From assembly GCA_029820295.1 (NCBI GenBank), contig JALGVA010000037.1, positions 1 to 37,062 on the forward strand: a stretch of DNA of 37,062 nt, in the 5' to 3' direction. The notes below the pieces were generated by a model. It searched no databases, was not told the origin of the DNA, and was given only the letters and a program-made list of their open reading frames with translations. Shown one piece after another: positions 26,801-34,822 of this stretch; position 1 is the first letter of the stretch; every line of letters starts with the position of its first letter. This stretch comes from Candidatus Zipacnadia bacterium. GTDB taxonomy: Bacteria > Armatimonadota > Zipacnadia > Zipacnadales > UBA5352. The position numbers were made by a program, and so were the translations under genes.

Positions 26801-27079
26801 GTCCGACTCACGGCCGCGCAGCGCAACTGCCGGCTGTTCCTGGAGATGGATCAGCCCGGCGACCTGTGCGAGGTGCTGGTCAACGGCCGCTCGTGCGGGG
26901 TGCGCGCGTGGGAGCCGTGGTCGGTGGAGATCACCGACTTCATCAGCGGCCCGACCAATGAGGTCGAGATCCGCGTCGCCAACTCCCTGCAGAACCTGCT
27001 GGTGCACGCGCCGAAGCCCTCAGGCGTCCTGGGGCGCGTACGCATCGTCCCGCGCAAGGAGGTCACGTTCACAGCGTGA
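23810..27079 (+). CDS. Large GH106-like glycoside hydrolase (alpha-L-rhamnosidase-related)
   Basis: A 1089-residue protein from ATG 23810 (GGGAGG upstream); a longer frame to 23711 only overlaps the previous gene. The N-terminus has the GH106/related GHL pattern: FAPFWFINHKLTEEETRWQ, MNRQGVGGFIYHPR, YLYDENNWPSG (88-95), then DGIFTDEP (Asp236-Glu237), likely acidic active-site residues. A long barrel and accessory region follows to about 640. The C-terminal half has beta-sandwich and galactose-binding-like domains (about 820-1089; WEFVTDRPN, RLFLEMDQPGDLCEVLVNG). No signal peptide is visible, so it may be cytoplasmic or leave by another route. Family rhamnosidases act on plant or bacterial polysaccharide side chains; exact substrate unknown. 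Confidence 0.82.
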   Translation: MPINRLRREFADPGNEFRFAPFWFINHKLTEEETRWQVREMNRQGVGGFIYHPRHGLLTEYLSDAFLDNVAAAIDEAKLLGMKAYLYDENNWPSGPADAQVFEGHPEFRMSGACLSDRFDLTPRSDPGRELNVGDELIAAVAVPLEHGRPVGFPESAINLAEAVQDGVLHWAPNRDEGDWRIYVISRRWHVGTFFGSYLDTLNPYAVRRFMDLTHERYAERFEQEFGATVDGIFTDEPTMSFNPPECLPWTARMPGEFEWRKHYDLLTALPALFDDMGPETTRVRCDFRDVACDVYVDAFFRQLYRWCDARRLNFIGHVNREGEIVYHAREQGDWFRSARFMHWGGCDYLRENTWPVGDELYNVLAAGKFASSGAHLLGRRIVACECFGLGGQWGIDLRNLKWMSDFQFALGINQLEPHAFYYSIQGFRKWECPPGEFYQSPFWPYYATLADYVGRLSAIFRDGHHVADVAHFYPIRSFWAEMDPDENEKVEMLRRSFNRCGRLLLQANADFDFVSEEMLQAADFDGGEIAVKLPDSDEVAERFRVLVMPACTTIARATADALKRFVDAGGRIIALGELPRKSVERGEDPHIAAVMEGIFGEDYARSLTVAEADGPVVAGELAPGWRGGALIGYPFEGEDDDVLPHFAQALHAAIDPDVRLRDAEGAPVADVVHYHYERAGRHFIFLQNTSRDHACEFTATLRMAGDVELWNPEDGSTAPALVARGEPGHLHVPLTLEPTGSVLLCVDPQAGCPSTPVIAADLPLVSVGEREIVGLASETGSYTVTVGTGEQQPVELSAAVRAMPDVVELDDAWEFVTDRPNALPLSKWEYEMNYWVINTDAAANQHIYRARFDSELLPAEARLLLDGLAVDEVWQQSTVVNFEVRVNDDVVGRSTGGHGKLAIEGMAPGDYLDHYIYEAAIDGLIVKGPNVIEVRTQGQLYETPNLGHPVIITGHFAVAGGRARPRLVAEPGSIDGSGWQRQGYPYYSGIGIYRQSVRLTAAQRNCRLFLEMDQPGDLCEVLVNGRSCGVRAWEPWSVEITDFISGPTNEVEIRVANSLQNLLVHAPKPSGVLGRVRIVPRKEVTFTA

Positions 27080-27208
27080 ACGCATCGGCGACGGCCAGAT
27101 TTCGACCTGACCTAAAAAAATGTGACGGTGAAGAAGGTCGCGGTCGGCACGCAGGGAAGTGTACCTTAAGGTTCAGTGTGCACCATCTTCATACGGAGGT
27201 GACGCAAC
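27080..27208 (+). promoter_or_regulatory. Leader region of the first pseudopilin gene, with palindrome
   Basis: A 129-nt gap with a short A-tract (CCTAAAAAAATG at 27111-27122) and a 10-bp palindrome ACCTTAAGGT at 27163-27172, 36 nt before the start. The palindrome could be an operator. GGAGGTGA at 27195-27202 is the ribosome site. I could not assign confident -35 and -10 boxes. Confidence 0.4.
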
Positions 27209-27943
27209 GTGCGCAGAGGCTTCACGCTCATTGAGCTGCTGGTCGTGATCGCGATCATCGCGATCCTGGCTGCGATCCTCTTCCCGGTCTTCGCCAAGGC
27301 GCGGGAGAAGGCGCGCACCGCGAGCTGTCAGAGCAACCTCAAACAGCTCGCCACCGCCTTCCTGATGTACGCCCAGGACTATGACGAGACGACCTGCTGC
27401 CTCGCCTACCGCAACCCGGCCAATGGACAGACCTACGGATTCCCGCCGCTGGTTCCGGGAGACACCTTCTTCAACTACTACGGGACCTACCAGGGCTGGT
27501 ACTCCTGGGTGTTCATGATCTACCCGTACGTCAAGAACACCCAGCTCTTCCAGTGCCCCAGCTCCAGCTACAACTGCTACGGTGTCTCGTACGGCATGCC
27601 CGCCAACGCAGCGGACCCGGTGTCAAACGGTGTCACGTACTTCAGCTGGTGCCACCTGCTCGCCGATTTCACCAAACCGGCGGAGAGTTTCATGTTCACG
27701 GACAAGCAGGCCGGAGGCGGGCCACAGTACGTGCTGAGCACGGTCTACTACGCCTGCGGCCACCGCCACAACGATGGCCTCAACCTGTCCTTCGTTGATG
27801 GCCACGTGAAATGGATGAAGGCCGTCCATGGCACGATTCCCCATGGCTGGCGGTGGGGTGGACCGTATAACGAATCCTACGCGTATTCGCCGCCCCTGCA
27901 TACCTTCTGGGACCCGTTCGGCACCTCACAGTGCCCGATCTAG
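27209..27943 (+). CDS. Type II/IV pseudopilin-like protein, H-X9-DG type (copy 1)
   Basis: A 244-residue protein with an N-terminal prepilin signal: short basic leader MRRG, cleavage before FTLIELLVV, Glu at mature position +5 and a long hydrophobic helix. It is followed by [16 protein letters not shown], typical of Armatimonadota. It carries the H-X9-DG motif ([12 protein letters not shown]). The mature domain has six cysteines and a Trp/Tyr-rich centre ([23 protein letters not shown]). Probably exported by a type IV pilin-like system and processed by a prepilin peptidase, then anchored or assembled at the envelope. The start is GTG 27209. A paralogue follows 180 nt downstream after a strong hairpin. 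Exact role unknown. Confidence 0.92.
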   Translation: MRRGFTLIELLVVIAIIAILAAILFPVFAKAREKARTASCQSNLKQLATAFLMYAQDYDETTCCLAYRNPANGQTYGFPPLVPGDTFFNYYGTYQGWYSWVFMIYPYVKNTQLFQCPSSSYNCYGVSYGMPANAADPVSNGVTYFSWCHLLADFTKPAESFMFTDKQAGGGPQYVLSTVYYACGHRHNDGLNLSFVDGHVKWMKAVHGTIPHGWRWGGPYNESYAYSPPLHTFWDPFGTSQCPI

Positions 27944-27965
27944 GACACAACGGTCGCAGCGCGCG

Positions 27966-28000
27966 CATGACGGGGCCGCCGCAGCGGCGGTCCCGTCATG
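27966..28000 (+). terminator. Strong hairpin after pseudopilin copy 1
   Basis: CATGACGGG (27966-27974) pairs with CCCGTCATG (27992-28000), a G-T wobble follows, then CCGCCG/CGGCGG around a 3-nt loop: 16 pairs in total, starting 22 nt after the stop. No T-tract. It probably ends or stabilises the first pseudopilin message, so that the two pseudopilin genes are separate units. Confidence 0.65.
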
Positions 28001-28123
28001 GCATCCGCCCATGCGTTCACTCAGGGGTCAGGAACGCCGTGTGACGCAAGGAGGTGATGGCTTCGTCGCCGACGAACAACAGCCGTGTCCGGCAACCATT
28101 ACGGCCGCACGGAGGTGGCGCAT

Positions 28124-28873
28124 ATGCGCCGAGGCTTTACGCTGATCGAGTTGTTGGTGGTTATCGCGATCATCGCGATTCTCGCCGCAATTCTCTTCCC
28201 GGTCTTCGCCAAGGCACGGGAGAAGGCGCGCACCGCCAGTTGCCAGAGCAATCTGAAGCAGTTGGCGACCGCCTTCCTGATGTACGCGCAGGACTACGAT
28301 GAGGTGACCTGCTGCCTGGAGTACCGCAACCCGGCAACTGGTTCAGTTTACGGACTCCCGCCACTGATTCCGGGCAACACGTTCTTCAACTACTACGGCA
28401 GCTACCAGGGCTGGTACTCGTGGGTCTTCATGATCTACCCGTACGTGAAGAATGACCAGCTGTTCCGGTGCCCGAGCACGTCGTGGAGCTGCTACGGCGT
28501 CGCCTACGGCATGCCGCGCTACGCCGTCACCGCGACCGGCGCGCCGGACTACTTCAACACCGGGCGCATGCTTGCCGACTTCACCCGGCCGGCCGAGAGC
28601 TTCATGTTCTGCGACAAGCAGGCCGGCGGTGGGACGCAGTATGTCATCCACACCGTCTACTACGCCTGCGGCCATCGCCACAACGATGGCCTGAACGTCT
28701 CGTTCGTGGATGGCCACGTCAAGTGGTTCAAGTCCAACCGCGGCCCCATCGGCTACGGCTATCCCTGGGCGCCGTACGGGTGGCCGCCCCCCGGCGACCC
28801 GAATGAGAACTACTACTACTCGCCGCCCGCGCACACCTTCTGGGACCCATTCGGCAATTCCGTCATGCCGTAA
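28124..28873 (+). CDS. Type II/IV pseudopilin-like protein, H-X9-DG type (copy 2)
   Basis: A 249-residue paralogue of the preceding gene. GGAGGTGG at 28111-28118 sets the start at ATG 28124; a longer frame back to 28085 is not supported. The first 60 residues are identical to copy 1 (prepilin leader, hydrophobic helix, [10 protein letters not shown] region) and the H-X9-DG motif is retained ([12 protein letters not shown]). The middle differs ([22 protein letters not shown] versus [19 protein letters not shown]), and a Pro/Gly-rich insert lies near the C-terminus ([15 protein letters not shown]). Cys positions are mostly shared. Probable role as for copy 1, perhaps with a different ligand or partner. 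Confidence 0.92.
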   Translation: MRRGFTLIELLVVIAIIAILAAILFPVFAKAREKARTASCQSNLKQLATAFLMYAQDYDEVTCCLEYRNPATGSVYGLPPLIPGNTFFNYYGSYQGWYSWVFMIYPYVKNDQLFRCPSTSWSCYGVAYGMPRYAVTATGAPDYFNTGRMLADFTRPAESFMFCDKQAGGGTQYVIHTVYYACGHRHNDGLNVSFVDGHVKWFKSNRGPIGYGYPWAPYGWPPPGDPNENYYYSPPAHTFWDPFGNSVMP

Positions 28874-28901
28874 GCGACGCGCCTCACACCTGCACAACCG
28901 G

Positions 28902-28930
28902 GCGGGGGCCACCGACGAGGCGGCCCCCGC
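28902..28930 (+). terminator. Hairpin after pseudopilin copy 2
   Basis: GCGGGGGCC (28902-28910) is complementary to GGCCCCCGC (28922-28930), with an 11-nt loop, 29 nt after the stop. There is no T-tract. It likely ends the second pseudopilin transcript before the methyltransferase gene. Confidence 0.6.
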
Positions 28931-29002
28931 TGCGTGTACGCGCCACCGCGCGAAGGAAATCCGGCGCGGGCCGCGAAACCTGTCCATCGGAGATGGCCGG
29001 AG

Positions 29003-29587
29003 ATGGCATCGCACCGGACGCCGCCGTGGCTGATGGACTGGTTCGACCGCATGCTGCGCGGCGTCCTCTATGATGCCGAGCGCATCGTCGGCCCGTACGT
29101 GCGCCCCGGCGACCGCGTCGCCGACATCGGCTGCGGCGCCGGCTTCTTCTCGGTCGCGCTCAGCCGCCTGGTGGGTGCGGGCGGCGAGGTCGTGGTGCTC
29201 GACTCGCAGCAGGCCATGCTCGACCGAACACTCGCGCGCTGTGCGGCCGACAGGCAGGCGACCGCACGAGCGACGCCGGTGCTGGCCGACGGGGCGGAGC
29301 TGCCGATCGAGGGCCACCTCGACTTCGCGCTGCTGTCGTGGATGCTGCACGAGGTTGAGGACCCGCCCGCGCTGTGGCTGCGCCTGGTGGAGTTGCTCGA
29401 GCCGGGAGGGGTGGCGTTGGTGATCGAGCCGTTGCTGCACGTGAACCAGGCGCGCTACGAACGGGAGCTGGCCCCGGCGATCGAGCTGGGACTGGCGCGT
29501 GAGGATGTGAGCGGGATCCTCTTCAGCCGCGCAGCGCTGCTGTCCGCTCGCGAGCGAACGCCGAATGCGGGGATACCGGAGCGATGA
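29003..29587 (+). CDS. Class I SAM-dependent methyltransferase
   Basis: A 194-residue cytoplasmic methyltransferase of the Methyltransf_11/25 kind. From ATG 29003 the SAM motif VADIGCGAGFFSVAL is at about residues 41-55, then VVVLDSQQAML (acidic end of strand 2), LDFALLSWMLHEV and LEPGGVALVIEP. An upstream start at 28934 is possible but would include a non-family stretch and the end of a hairpin. Substrate unknown; related proteins methylate small molecules, metalloids or quinone precursors. Its stop overlaps the start of the next gene (ATGA at 29584-29587), tying it to an ABC exporter adaptor, so it may modify the exporter's cargo. Confidence 0.87.
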   Translation: MASHRTPPWLMDWFDRMLRGVLYDAERIVGPYVRPGDRVADIGCGAGFFSVALSRLVGAGGEVVVLDSQQAMLDRTLARCAADRQATARATPVLADGAELPIEGHLDFALLSWMLHEVEDPPALWLRLVELLEPGGVALVIEPLLHVNQARYERELAPAIELGLAREDVSGILFSRAALLSARERTPNAGIPER

Positions 29588-30516
29588 GCGACAACAGCAA
29601 CGACACGCCCCGGAAGCGATCGCGGCGCTGGCTGTGGTGGGCCGGCGCGCTCGTGGTCGTGGTTGGACTGATTGCGTGGGCCGGGGCCCGGCCGCCGCAG
29701 GTGACAGTCGCCCCCGCCGAGATGGGCGACCTGTCGGTTACCGTCACCGCCACCGGCGATGTCGAGGGGCGCGTCGCCGACCTGTCCCCAACGCTGCAGG
29801 GGCGCTTCGAGGCGATCTACCGCGAAGAGGGCGCATGGGTGCAGCGCGGCGACCTGCTGGCGCGCATCGTCGCCGCGCCTGCGGGCGTGGCCTCGACCAG
29901 TGCGCTGACTCCCTACGAGACCATCGAGGCCCCGTTCGACGGTGTAGTCAGTCGCCGCCGGGTCGATCCGGGCGACCCGGCCATCCCCGGCCGGCCCGCC
30001 TTCCAGGTCACCGACACCGCCAACATCTGGATCACCGCGCTGATCGACGACATCGATGTCGCCAAGGTCCACAAGGGGCAGGACGTGCAGATCATGCTGC
30101 CCTCCTACCTGGGCCGGAGCCTGCCGGGCGTCATCACGCACATCAGCGCCACCGCGACGCCGCGCACCGAGATGGGCGCGGGCGGCAAGGTGGTGCGCAC
30201 ACGCGTCGAGCTGACCGAGGGCGCGGGGCCGCTGCGGCCGGGGATGGAGGTCGATGTAAGCGCGCAGTCGGTGATCGCGCGCGACGTGCTGCTCATCCCC
30301 GCCGACGCGGTCATCGAGGACGAGACGGGACGCTACGTGCTGCGCGTCGAAGACGGGCGCGTGCGGCGCACCGAGGTGGAGATCGGCGCCAACAACTACG
30401 TGCGCGCCCAGGTGCTCAGCGGCCTGAGCGCGGGCGATGAGGTTGTCGTCGATGGCAAGGACACGGTCGGCGACGGCGACCGCGTGCGCACCGCGCCGGC
30501 GGACGTCGGCTCCTAG
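29584..30516 (+). CDS. Membrane-fusion protein (HlyD/MacA-like periplasmic adaptor)
   Basis: A 310-residue adaptor of an ABC exporter. One N-terminal transmembrane helix (about 15-34, WLWWAGALVVVVGLIAWAG) follows a basic segment. The periplasmic part has the lipoyl/barrel halves GDLSVTVTATGDVEG...LQGRFEAIYREEGAWVQRGDLL and YETIEAPFDGVVSRRRVDPGDPA, then beta-barrel and membrane-proximal domains (PADAVIEDETGRYVLRVEDGRVRR). The coiled-coil hairpin between the lipoyl halves is nearly absent (about 20 residues), so it may not reach an outer-membrane channel. It overlaps the methyltransferase gene by 4 bases and is followed 47 nt later by the ATPase gene. Confidence 0.9.
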   Translation: MSDNSNDTPRKRSRRWLWWAGALVVVVGLIAWAGARPPQVTVAPAEMGDLSVTVTATGDVEGRVADLSPTLQGRFEAIYREEGAWVQRGDLLARIVAAPAGVASTSALTPYETIEAPFDGVVSRRRVDPGDPAIPGRPAFQVTDTANIWITALIDDIDVAKVHKGQDVQIMLPSYLGRSLPGVITHISATATPRTEMGAGGKVVRTRVELTEGAGPLRPGMEVDVSAQSVIARDVLLIPADAVIEDETGRYVLRVEDGRVRRTEVEIGANNYVRAQVLSGLSAGDEVVVDGKDTVGDGDRVRTAPADVGS

Positions 30517-30563
30517 CAGCGCCCACGGACCACACTCCCACGCACCTGCAGAGAGGACGTGCC

Positions 30564-31268
<705 letters not shown>

Positions 31269-31367
31269 CGGACGCGCGGTGGTCGCGGCGCCGCCGGCGA
31301 TGGCCGCCGCGAGGCCGTCGGCGCCGCGCAGTGAGATGCCCCCTGCGCACGGGGGGAGGGGGCACAG

Positions 31368-31538
31368 ATGGACTACCCGGACCGCTGGAAGCAGAAACTG
31401 CCTGGCGAGGAGGAGCGCCGCCGCAAGGCCCAGGCGCACTGGCGTCCGACGTGGTGGCAGGGGCTGGGGGTGCTGGCCGCGTTGGCGCTGGCACTCGCGG
31501 TGTTCTGGCCGGGCGGCTGCGGCGCGCCGCCGACGTAG
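31368..31538 (+). CDS. 56-residue single-pass membrane protein
   Basis: A small frame from ATG 31368 to TAG 31536, with a strong purine-rich site (GGGGGGAGGG at 31351-31360). It encodes MDYPDRWKQKLPGEEERRRK, a Trp-bearing linker, one hydrophobic helix (about 32-47, GLGVLAALALALAVFW) and a short GGCGAPPT tail. It has the basic-then-hydrophobic layout of tail-anchored small proteins. It lies 99 nt after the ABC ATPase and 242 nt before the C45 gene. It could be a subunit or regulator of the exporter. Coding status is supported by the ribosome site and the protein pattern. Confidence 0.6.
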   Translation: MDYPDRWKQKLPGEEERRRKAQAHWRPTWWQGLGVLAALALALAVFWPGGCGAPPT

Positions 31539-31780
31539 CGGCGGAGGCCGTCCGCGGTCCCGTACCGCCAACACTCCTGTCGGCGAGTGTCGTTGCCGTT
31601 CCGTGACACGGGCGTTCGCGAAGCGAACCCCCAGCAAGGACCGCGCAGCGGCCTTCCCATCACTCCTGCCCGTGGGCCGTTCGCAGACCGGTGACGTCGC
31701 GACGATGGCGGTGCAGCGCCGATACCCGCGCGTCCCCCTACCGGGCGACCGCAAGGGGCGCACGGAAAGGGAGGCCACTG
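31539..31780 (+). other. Intergenic 242 nt with small hairpins
   Basis: The gap between the 56-residue protein and the C45 gene holds short inverted repeats: ACACTC/GAGTGT near 31571-31590 and GTTCGC/GCGAAC near 31612-31626. No gene or clear promoter is seen. It probably separates the exporter unit from the C45 unit. Confidence 0.35.
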
Positions 31781-32806
31781 ATGAAGCTGGTCGAGGCGGC
31801 GGGCGATGCGCGCACCATCGGGCGGATCACCGGCGAGGCACTGCGTGAGGAGATTCGCGAGTTCATCGAGATCGTGCGACCGAACGACCGCCATCCCGAG
31901 TGGGACGCACGCTGGCCGATGATCAGGGAGACGCTGATCCGCCACGTGCCGCTGGTGCTCGAGGAGATGGAGGGCACTGCGGAGGGCGCCAACTTGCCCC
32001 TGGAGACCATCCTGAAGCTCAACGTGCCCAACTACGGCACCGACCTCGATGCGCTCGAGGGCTGCACCAACATCGCGTTCAGCGACGGTCCGGACGGGCC
32101 GATCTGGGGCAAGAATAACGATGGTGGGCCGCCGGGGAAGCAGTCGCCGCCGGTGGCGCGGCTGGTGCGGCGCAACGACGGCATCCCGCAGCTCAACTGG
32201 ACCTTCTGCGGGATGCTGGCGACCATCGACGGCTTCAACGCCGAGGGGCTCGCGATCGGGCACTCGTCGGTGGGCAGCGTCTACCAGCAGAGCGACCTTC
32301 ACGTGCCCATCCGCCTGTGGGCCTACGAGGGCCTGTTCCGCTGCCGGACGCTGGCGGAGTTCGTGCGCCACATGTGCGCGGTACCCACGCGCGGCAAGGG
32401 CTACTCGTCGCTGGCGGTGGACGCGAGCGGCGCGATGTGCTCGCTCGAGTCGCCCTGCCCGCTGACGCAGGTGCGGCTGCCCAAGCCAGGCGAGACCTAC
32501 ATGAACTGCTCGAACTACTACCAGCTTCCGGCGCTCAGCGAGGCCGACCGGCGCCCGCCCGACCAGAAGCCCAACGCCATCGCGCGCGCGCAGATGCTCG
32601 ACGAGCGCTTCCTGGGCAACGACCGGCGGAGCCTCGCCGACATGCTCGAGGTGCTGCGCTGCCACGGCGATCCGGGCATCTGCCGCCACGGGGGACATGA
32701 CGGCAGTCACACCGAATACTCGATGGTGGGCCTGTGCGCCGAGCGCAAAGCACTCTACCTGCACGGTTACCCGTGCGCGGGGGAGTTCATCGAAGTCCAG
32801 CTCTGA
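31781..32806 (+). CDS. C45-family Ntn hydrolase/acyltransferase
   Basis: A 341-residue member of the C45 peptidase / acyl-CoA:6-aminopenicillanate acyltransferase family. From ATG 31781 (AAAGGGAGG upstream) the nucleophile Cys95 sits in ALEGCTNIAF, followed by GPIWGKNNDGGPP, which matches the Cys...Gly-x-N-x-D pattern of the family. Such enzymes self-cleave before the Cys to expose an Ntn nucleophile and hydrolyse or transfer acyl/amide groups. Further on: FCGMLATIDGFNAEGLAIGHSS and NCSNYY. No signal peptide is seen. Substrate unknown; relatives act on penicillins, bile-salt-like amides or peptides. The P-type ATPase gene starts 20 nt after its stop. Confidence 0.85.
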   Translation: MKLVEAAGDARTIGRITGEALREEIREFIEIVRPNDRHPEWDARWPMIRETLIRHVPLVLEEMEGTAEGANLPLETILKLNVPNYGTDLDALEGCTNIAFSDGPDGPIWGKNNDGGPPGKQSPPVARLVRRNDGIPQLNWTFCGMLATIDGFNAEGLAIGHSSVGSVYQQSDLHVPIRLWAYEGLFRCRTLAEFVRHMCAVPTRGKGYSSLAVDASGAMCSLESPCPLTQVRLPKPGETYMNCSNYYQLPALSEADRRPPDQKPNAIARAQMLDERFLGNDRRSLADMLEVLRCHGDPGICRHGGHDGSHTEYSMVGLCAERKALYLHGYPCAGEFIEVQL

Positions 32807-32826
32807 GCACGGTTGGGAGACAGCAC

Positions 32827-34797
32827 GTGGGCAGCACAGACTGTCACGATCCGGACGAGCACGTTGAGGCGATCTTCAGCGGGCGCTGGTACGACTACCC
32901 GCCGCTGCGCAATGCGCTGGTGGCGGGACTCATCACCGCGGTCGCCTTCGGGCTGACCCGGGCGGGCGCCATCGACCCGTTCGTCGAGAGCATCCTCTAC
33001 GCGGCCGCCATCATGCTCGGTGGCTACCACTGGGTGACCGAGGGCCTCGCCGACCTGATCCGCACCGGTCGCGTGGACATCGAGATCCTGATGCTGGGCG
33101 CGACCGGCGGCTCCATCGCGCTGCACATGTGGGATGAGGCGGCGGCGCTGGTGGTGCTCTACGCGGCGGCCGAGGGCCTCGAGCACTACGCCTACGTGCG
33201 CACGCGCCGATCGATCCGCAACCTGCTGGACCTGGCGCCGCGCACCGCGCGCGTGATCACCGACGAAGGCGAGGTGCCGATCGAGGCCACCGCCCTGCGC
33301 GAGGGCGACCGCTTCATTGTGCGCCCCGGTGAGACCATCGCCACCGATGGTGCGATCATCGAGGGGTGTTCGACGCTCGACGAGTCCGCGGTCACCGGCG
33401 AGTCGATGCCGGTGGAGCGCGACGAGGGTGACCGGGTCTTCGCCGGCACGCTCAACCGCGAGGGCGCGCTGGTGGTGCGCGCGACCGCGAGCTTCGAGGA
33501 CAATACGCTCTCGCGCATGATCCACCTGGTGGAGGAGGCGCAGGAGCGCAAGGGGCGCCGGCAGCTCTTCATCGAGCGCTTCGGGCGCTGGTACACGCCG
33601 GCGGTGCTGCTGGCCGCCGCGCTGCTGGTCGGGGTCCCGCTGCTGACGGACGTGGACGACCTGGCGCCGTGGGCGACCCGCGCGGTGGTGCTGCTGGTGG
33701 CGGCCGCGCCGTGCGCGCTGATCATGTCCACGCCGGTGGGCATCGCCGCGGGCATCACTCGCGCCGGCCGCTCGGGGGTGCTCATCAAGGGCGGGGCGCA
33801 CCTCGAGGACCTTGGGCGCATCCGCGTGGTGGCTTTCGACAAGACCGGGACGCTGACCGAGGGCGAGCCGGTGGTCACCGACGTACTGCCCCTGGCCGGT
33901 GACGAGACGTGGGTGCTGCGCCTGGCGTCATCGCTGGAGCGGCTGTCCGAGCACCCGCTGGGCGAGGCGATCGTGCGCCGCGCTGAAGAAGAGGGCATCG
34001 ATCCGCTGCAGGTCACGGACTTCCGGGCCATCCCGGGCGCGGGCGTGAGCGGGACGGTCGCGGGCGAGACGGTGCATGCGGGCAGCCCGCAACTGTGCGC
34101 CGAGTTGGGTGTCGGCGAGATCGGCGGCGATGAGGCGCAGCGGCTCCAGGAGGCCGGGAAGACCGTCGTGTGCGTCACGGGCGCGAACGGGCCGGTCGGC
34201 CTGATCGCCATCGGCGACCGGCTGCGCGTAGAGGCGCGCCACGCCGTCGACGACCTGCACGCGATGGGCATCGAGACGGTTATGCTCACCGGCGACAACG
34301 CGGGCACCGCACGCGCCATCGCATCCGAGGCGGCGATCGATGACGTGCGTGCGGGCCTGAGGCCCGAGGACAAGATCGCGGCGGTCGAGGAGATCGAGGC
34401 CGAGCGCGGCGCGGTCGCGGTCGTGGGTGACGGCATCAACGATGCGCCGGCGCTGGCGCGCGCGACCGCCGGCATCGCCATGGGCGTGGGTGGCACCGAC
34501 GCCGCCATCGAGGCCGCCGACACCGCGCTCATCGGCGACGACCTCACGCTGGTGCCCTTCGCCATCCGCCTGGGTCGGCGCGCGATCGCCATCGGCACGC
34601 AGAACATCGTCTTCGCGCTGGTGGTGCTTGCGGTCCTGATCCCCCTGGCGCTGCTCGGGATGATGGGCGTAGCGTGGGCGGTGGTCATCCACGAGGCATC
34701 CGAGCTGCTCGCGGTCGCCAACGGCTTGCGCGTGGGCTCGCGGCGCACACTGCGCTGCCCGCGCGGCCAGGGCGTGCAGATGTGCGTAATCGACTGA
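32827..34797 (+). CDS. P1B-type heavy-metal ATPase
   Basis: A 656-residue metal-pumping ATPase in the membrane. The start is GTG 32827, with GGGAGA about 6 nt upstream; the frame to 32734 reads inside the previous gene. There is no HMA domain; the N-terminus is a short CHDPDEH stretch. Actuator TGES (DESAVTGESMPVER), phosphorylation Asp338 (FDKTGTLTEGE), SEHPLGEAI, MLTGDN and GDGINDAPALA are complete. The transmembrane metal motif is Ala294-Pro295-Cys296 instead of CPC or SPC, and the last helix region has His622-Glu623 (VIHEASELLAVANGLR), resembling the P1B-4 group (Co/Ni/Fe/Zn). The exported metal cannot be fixed from sequence. Confidence 0.93.
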   Translation: MGSTDCHDPDEHVEAIFSGRWYDYPPLRNALVAGLITAVAFGLTRAGAIDPFVESILYAAAIMLGGYHWVTEGLADLIRTGRVDIEILMLGATGGSIALHMWDEAAALVVLYAAAEGLEHYAYVRTRRSIRNLLDLAPRTARVITDEGEVPIEATALREGDRFIVRPGETIATDGAIIEGCSTLDESAVTGESMPVERDEGDRVFAGTLNREGALVVRATASFEDNTLSRMIHLVEEAQERKGRRQLFIERFGRWYTPAVLLAAALLVGVPLLTDVDDLAPWATRAVVLLVAAAPCALIMSTPVGIAAGITRAGRSGVLIKGGAHLEDLGRIRVVAFDKTGTLTEGEPVVTDVLPLAGDETWVLRLASSLERLSEHPLGEAIVRRAEEEGIDPLQVTDFRAIPGAGVSGTVAGETVHAGSPQLCAELGVGEIGGDEAQRLQEAGKTVVCVTGANGPVGLIAIGDRLRVEARHAVDDLHAMGIETVMLTGDNAGTARAIASEAAIDDVRAGLRPEDKIAAVEEIEAERGAVAVVGDGINDAPALARATAGIAMGVGGTDAAIEAADTALIGDDLTLVPFAIRLGRRAIAIGTQNIVFALVVLAVLIPLALLGMMGVAWAVVIHEASELLAVANGLRVGSRRTLRCPRGQGVQMCVID

Positions 34798-34822
34798 CGC
34801 CGATCCGGCGAGGCGAGTTGCC

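Noticed and set aside
23768-27007. 1079-codon open frame on the - strand, antisense to the GH106-like gene
   Set aside because: Its residue pattern (long runs of Val, His, Gly, Ala and Arg with no domains) is the mirror of a high-GC gene on the + strand, which has clear family motifs.
28054-28302. 82-residue frame beginning at GTG 28054, downstream of a strong AAGGAGGTGAT
   Set aside because: The start overlaps the ribosome site, and the frame runs out of register through the second pseudopilin gene.
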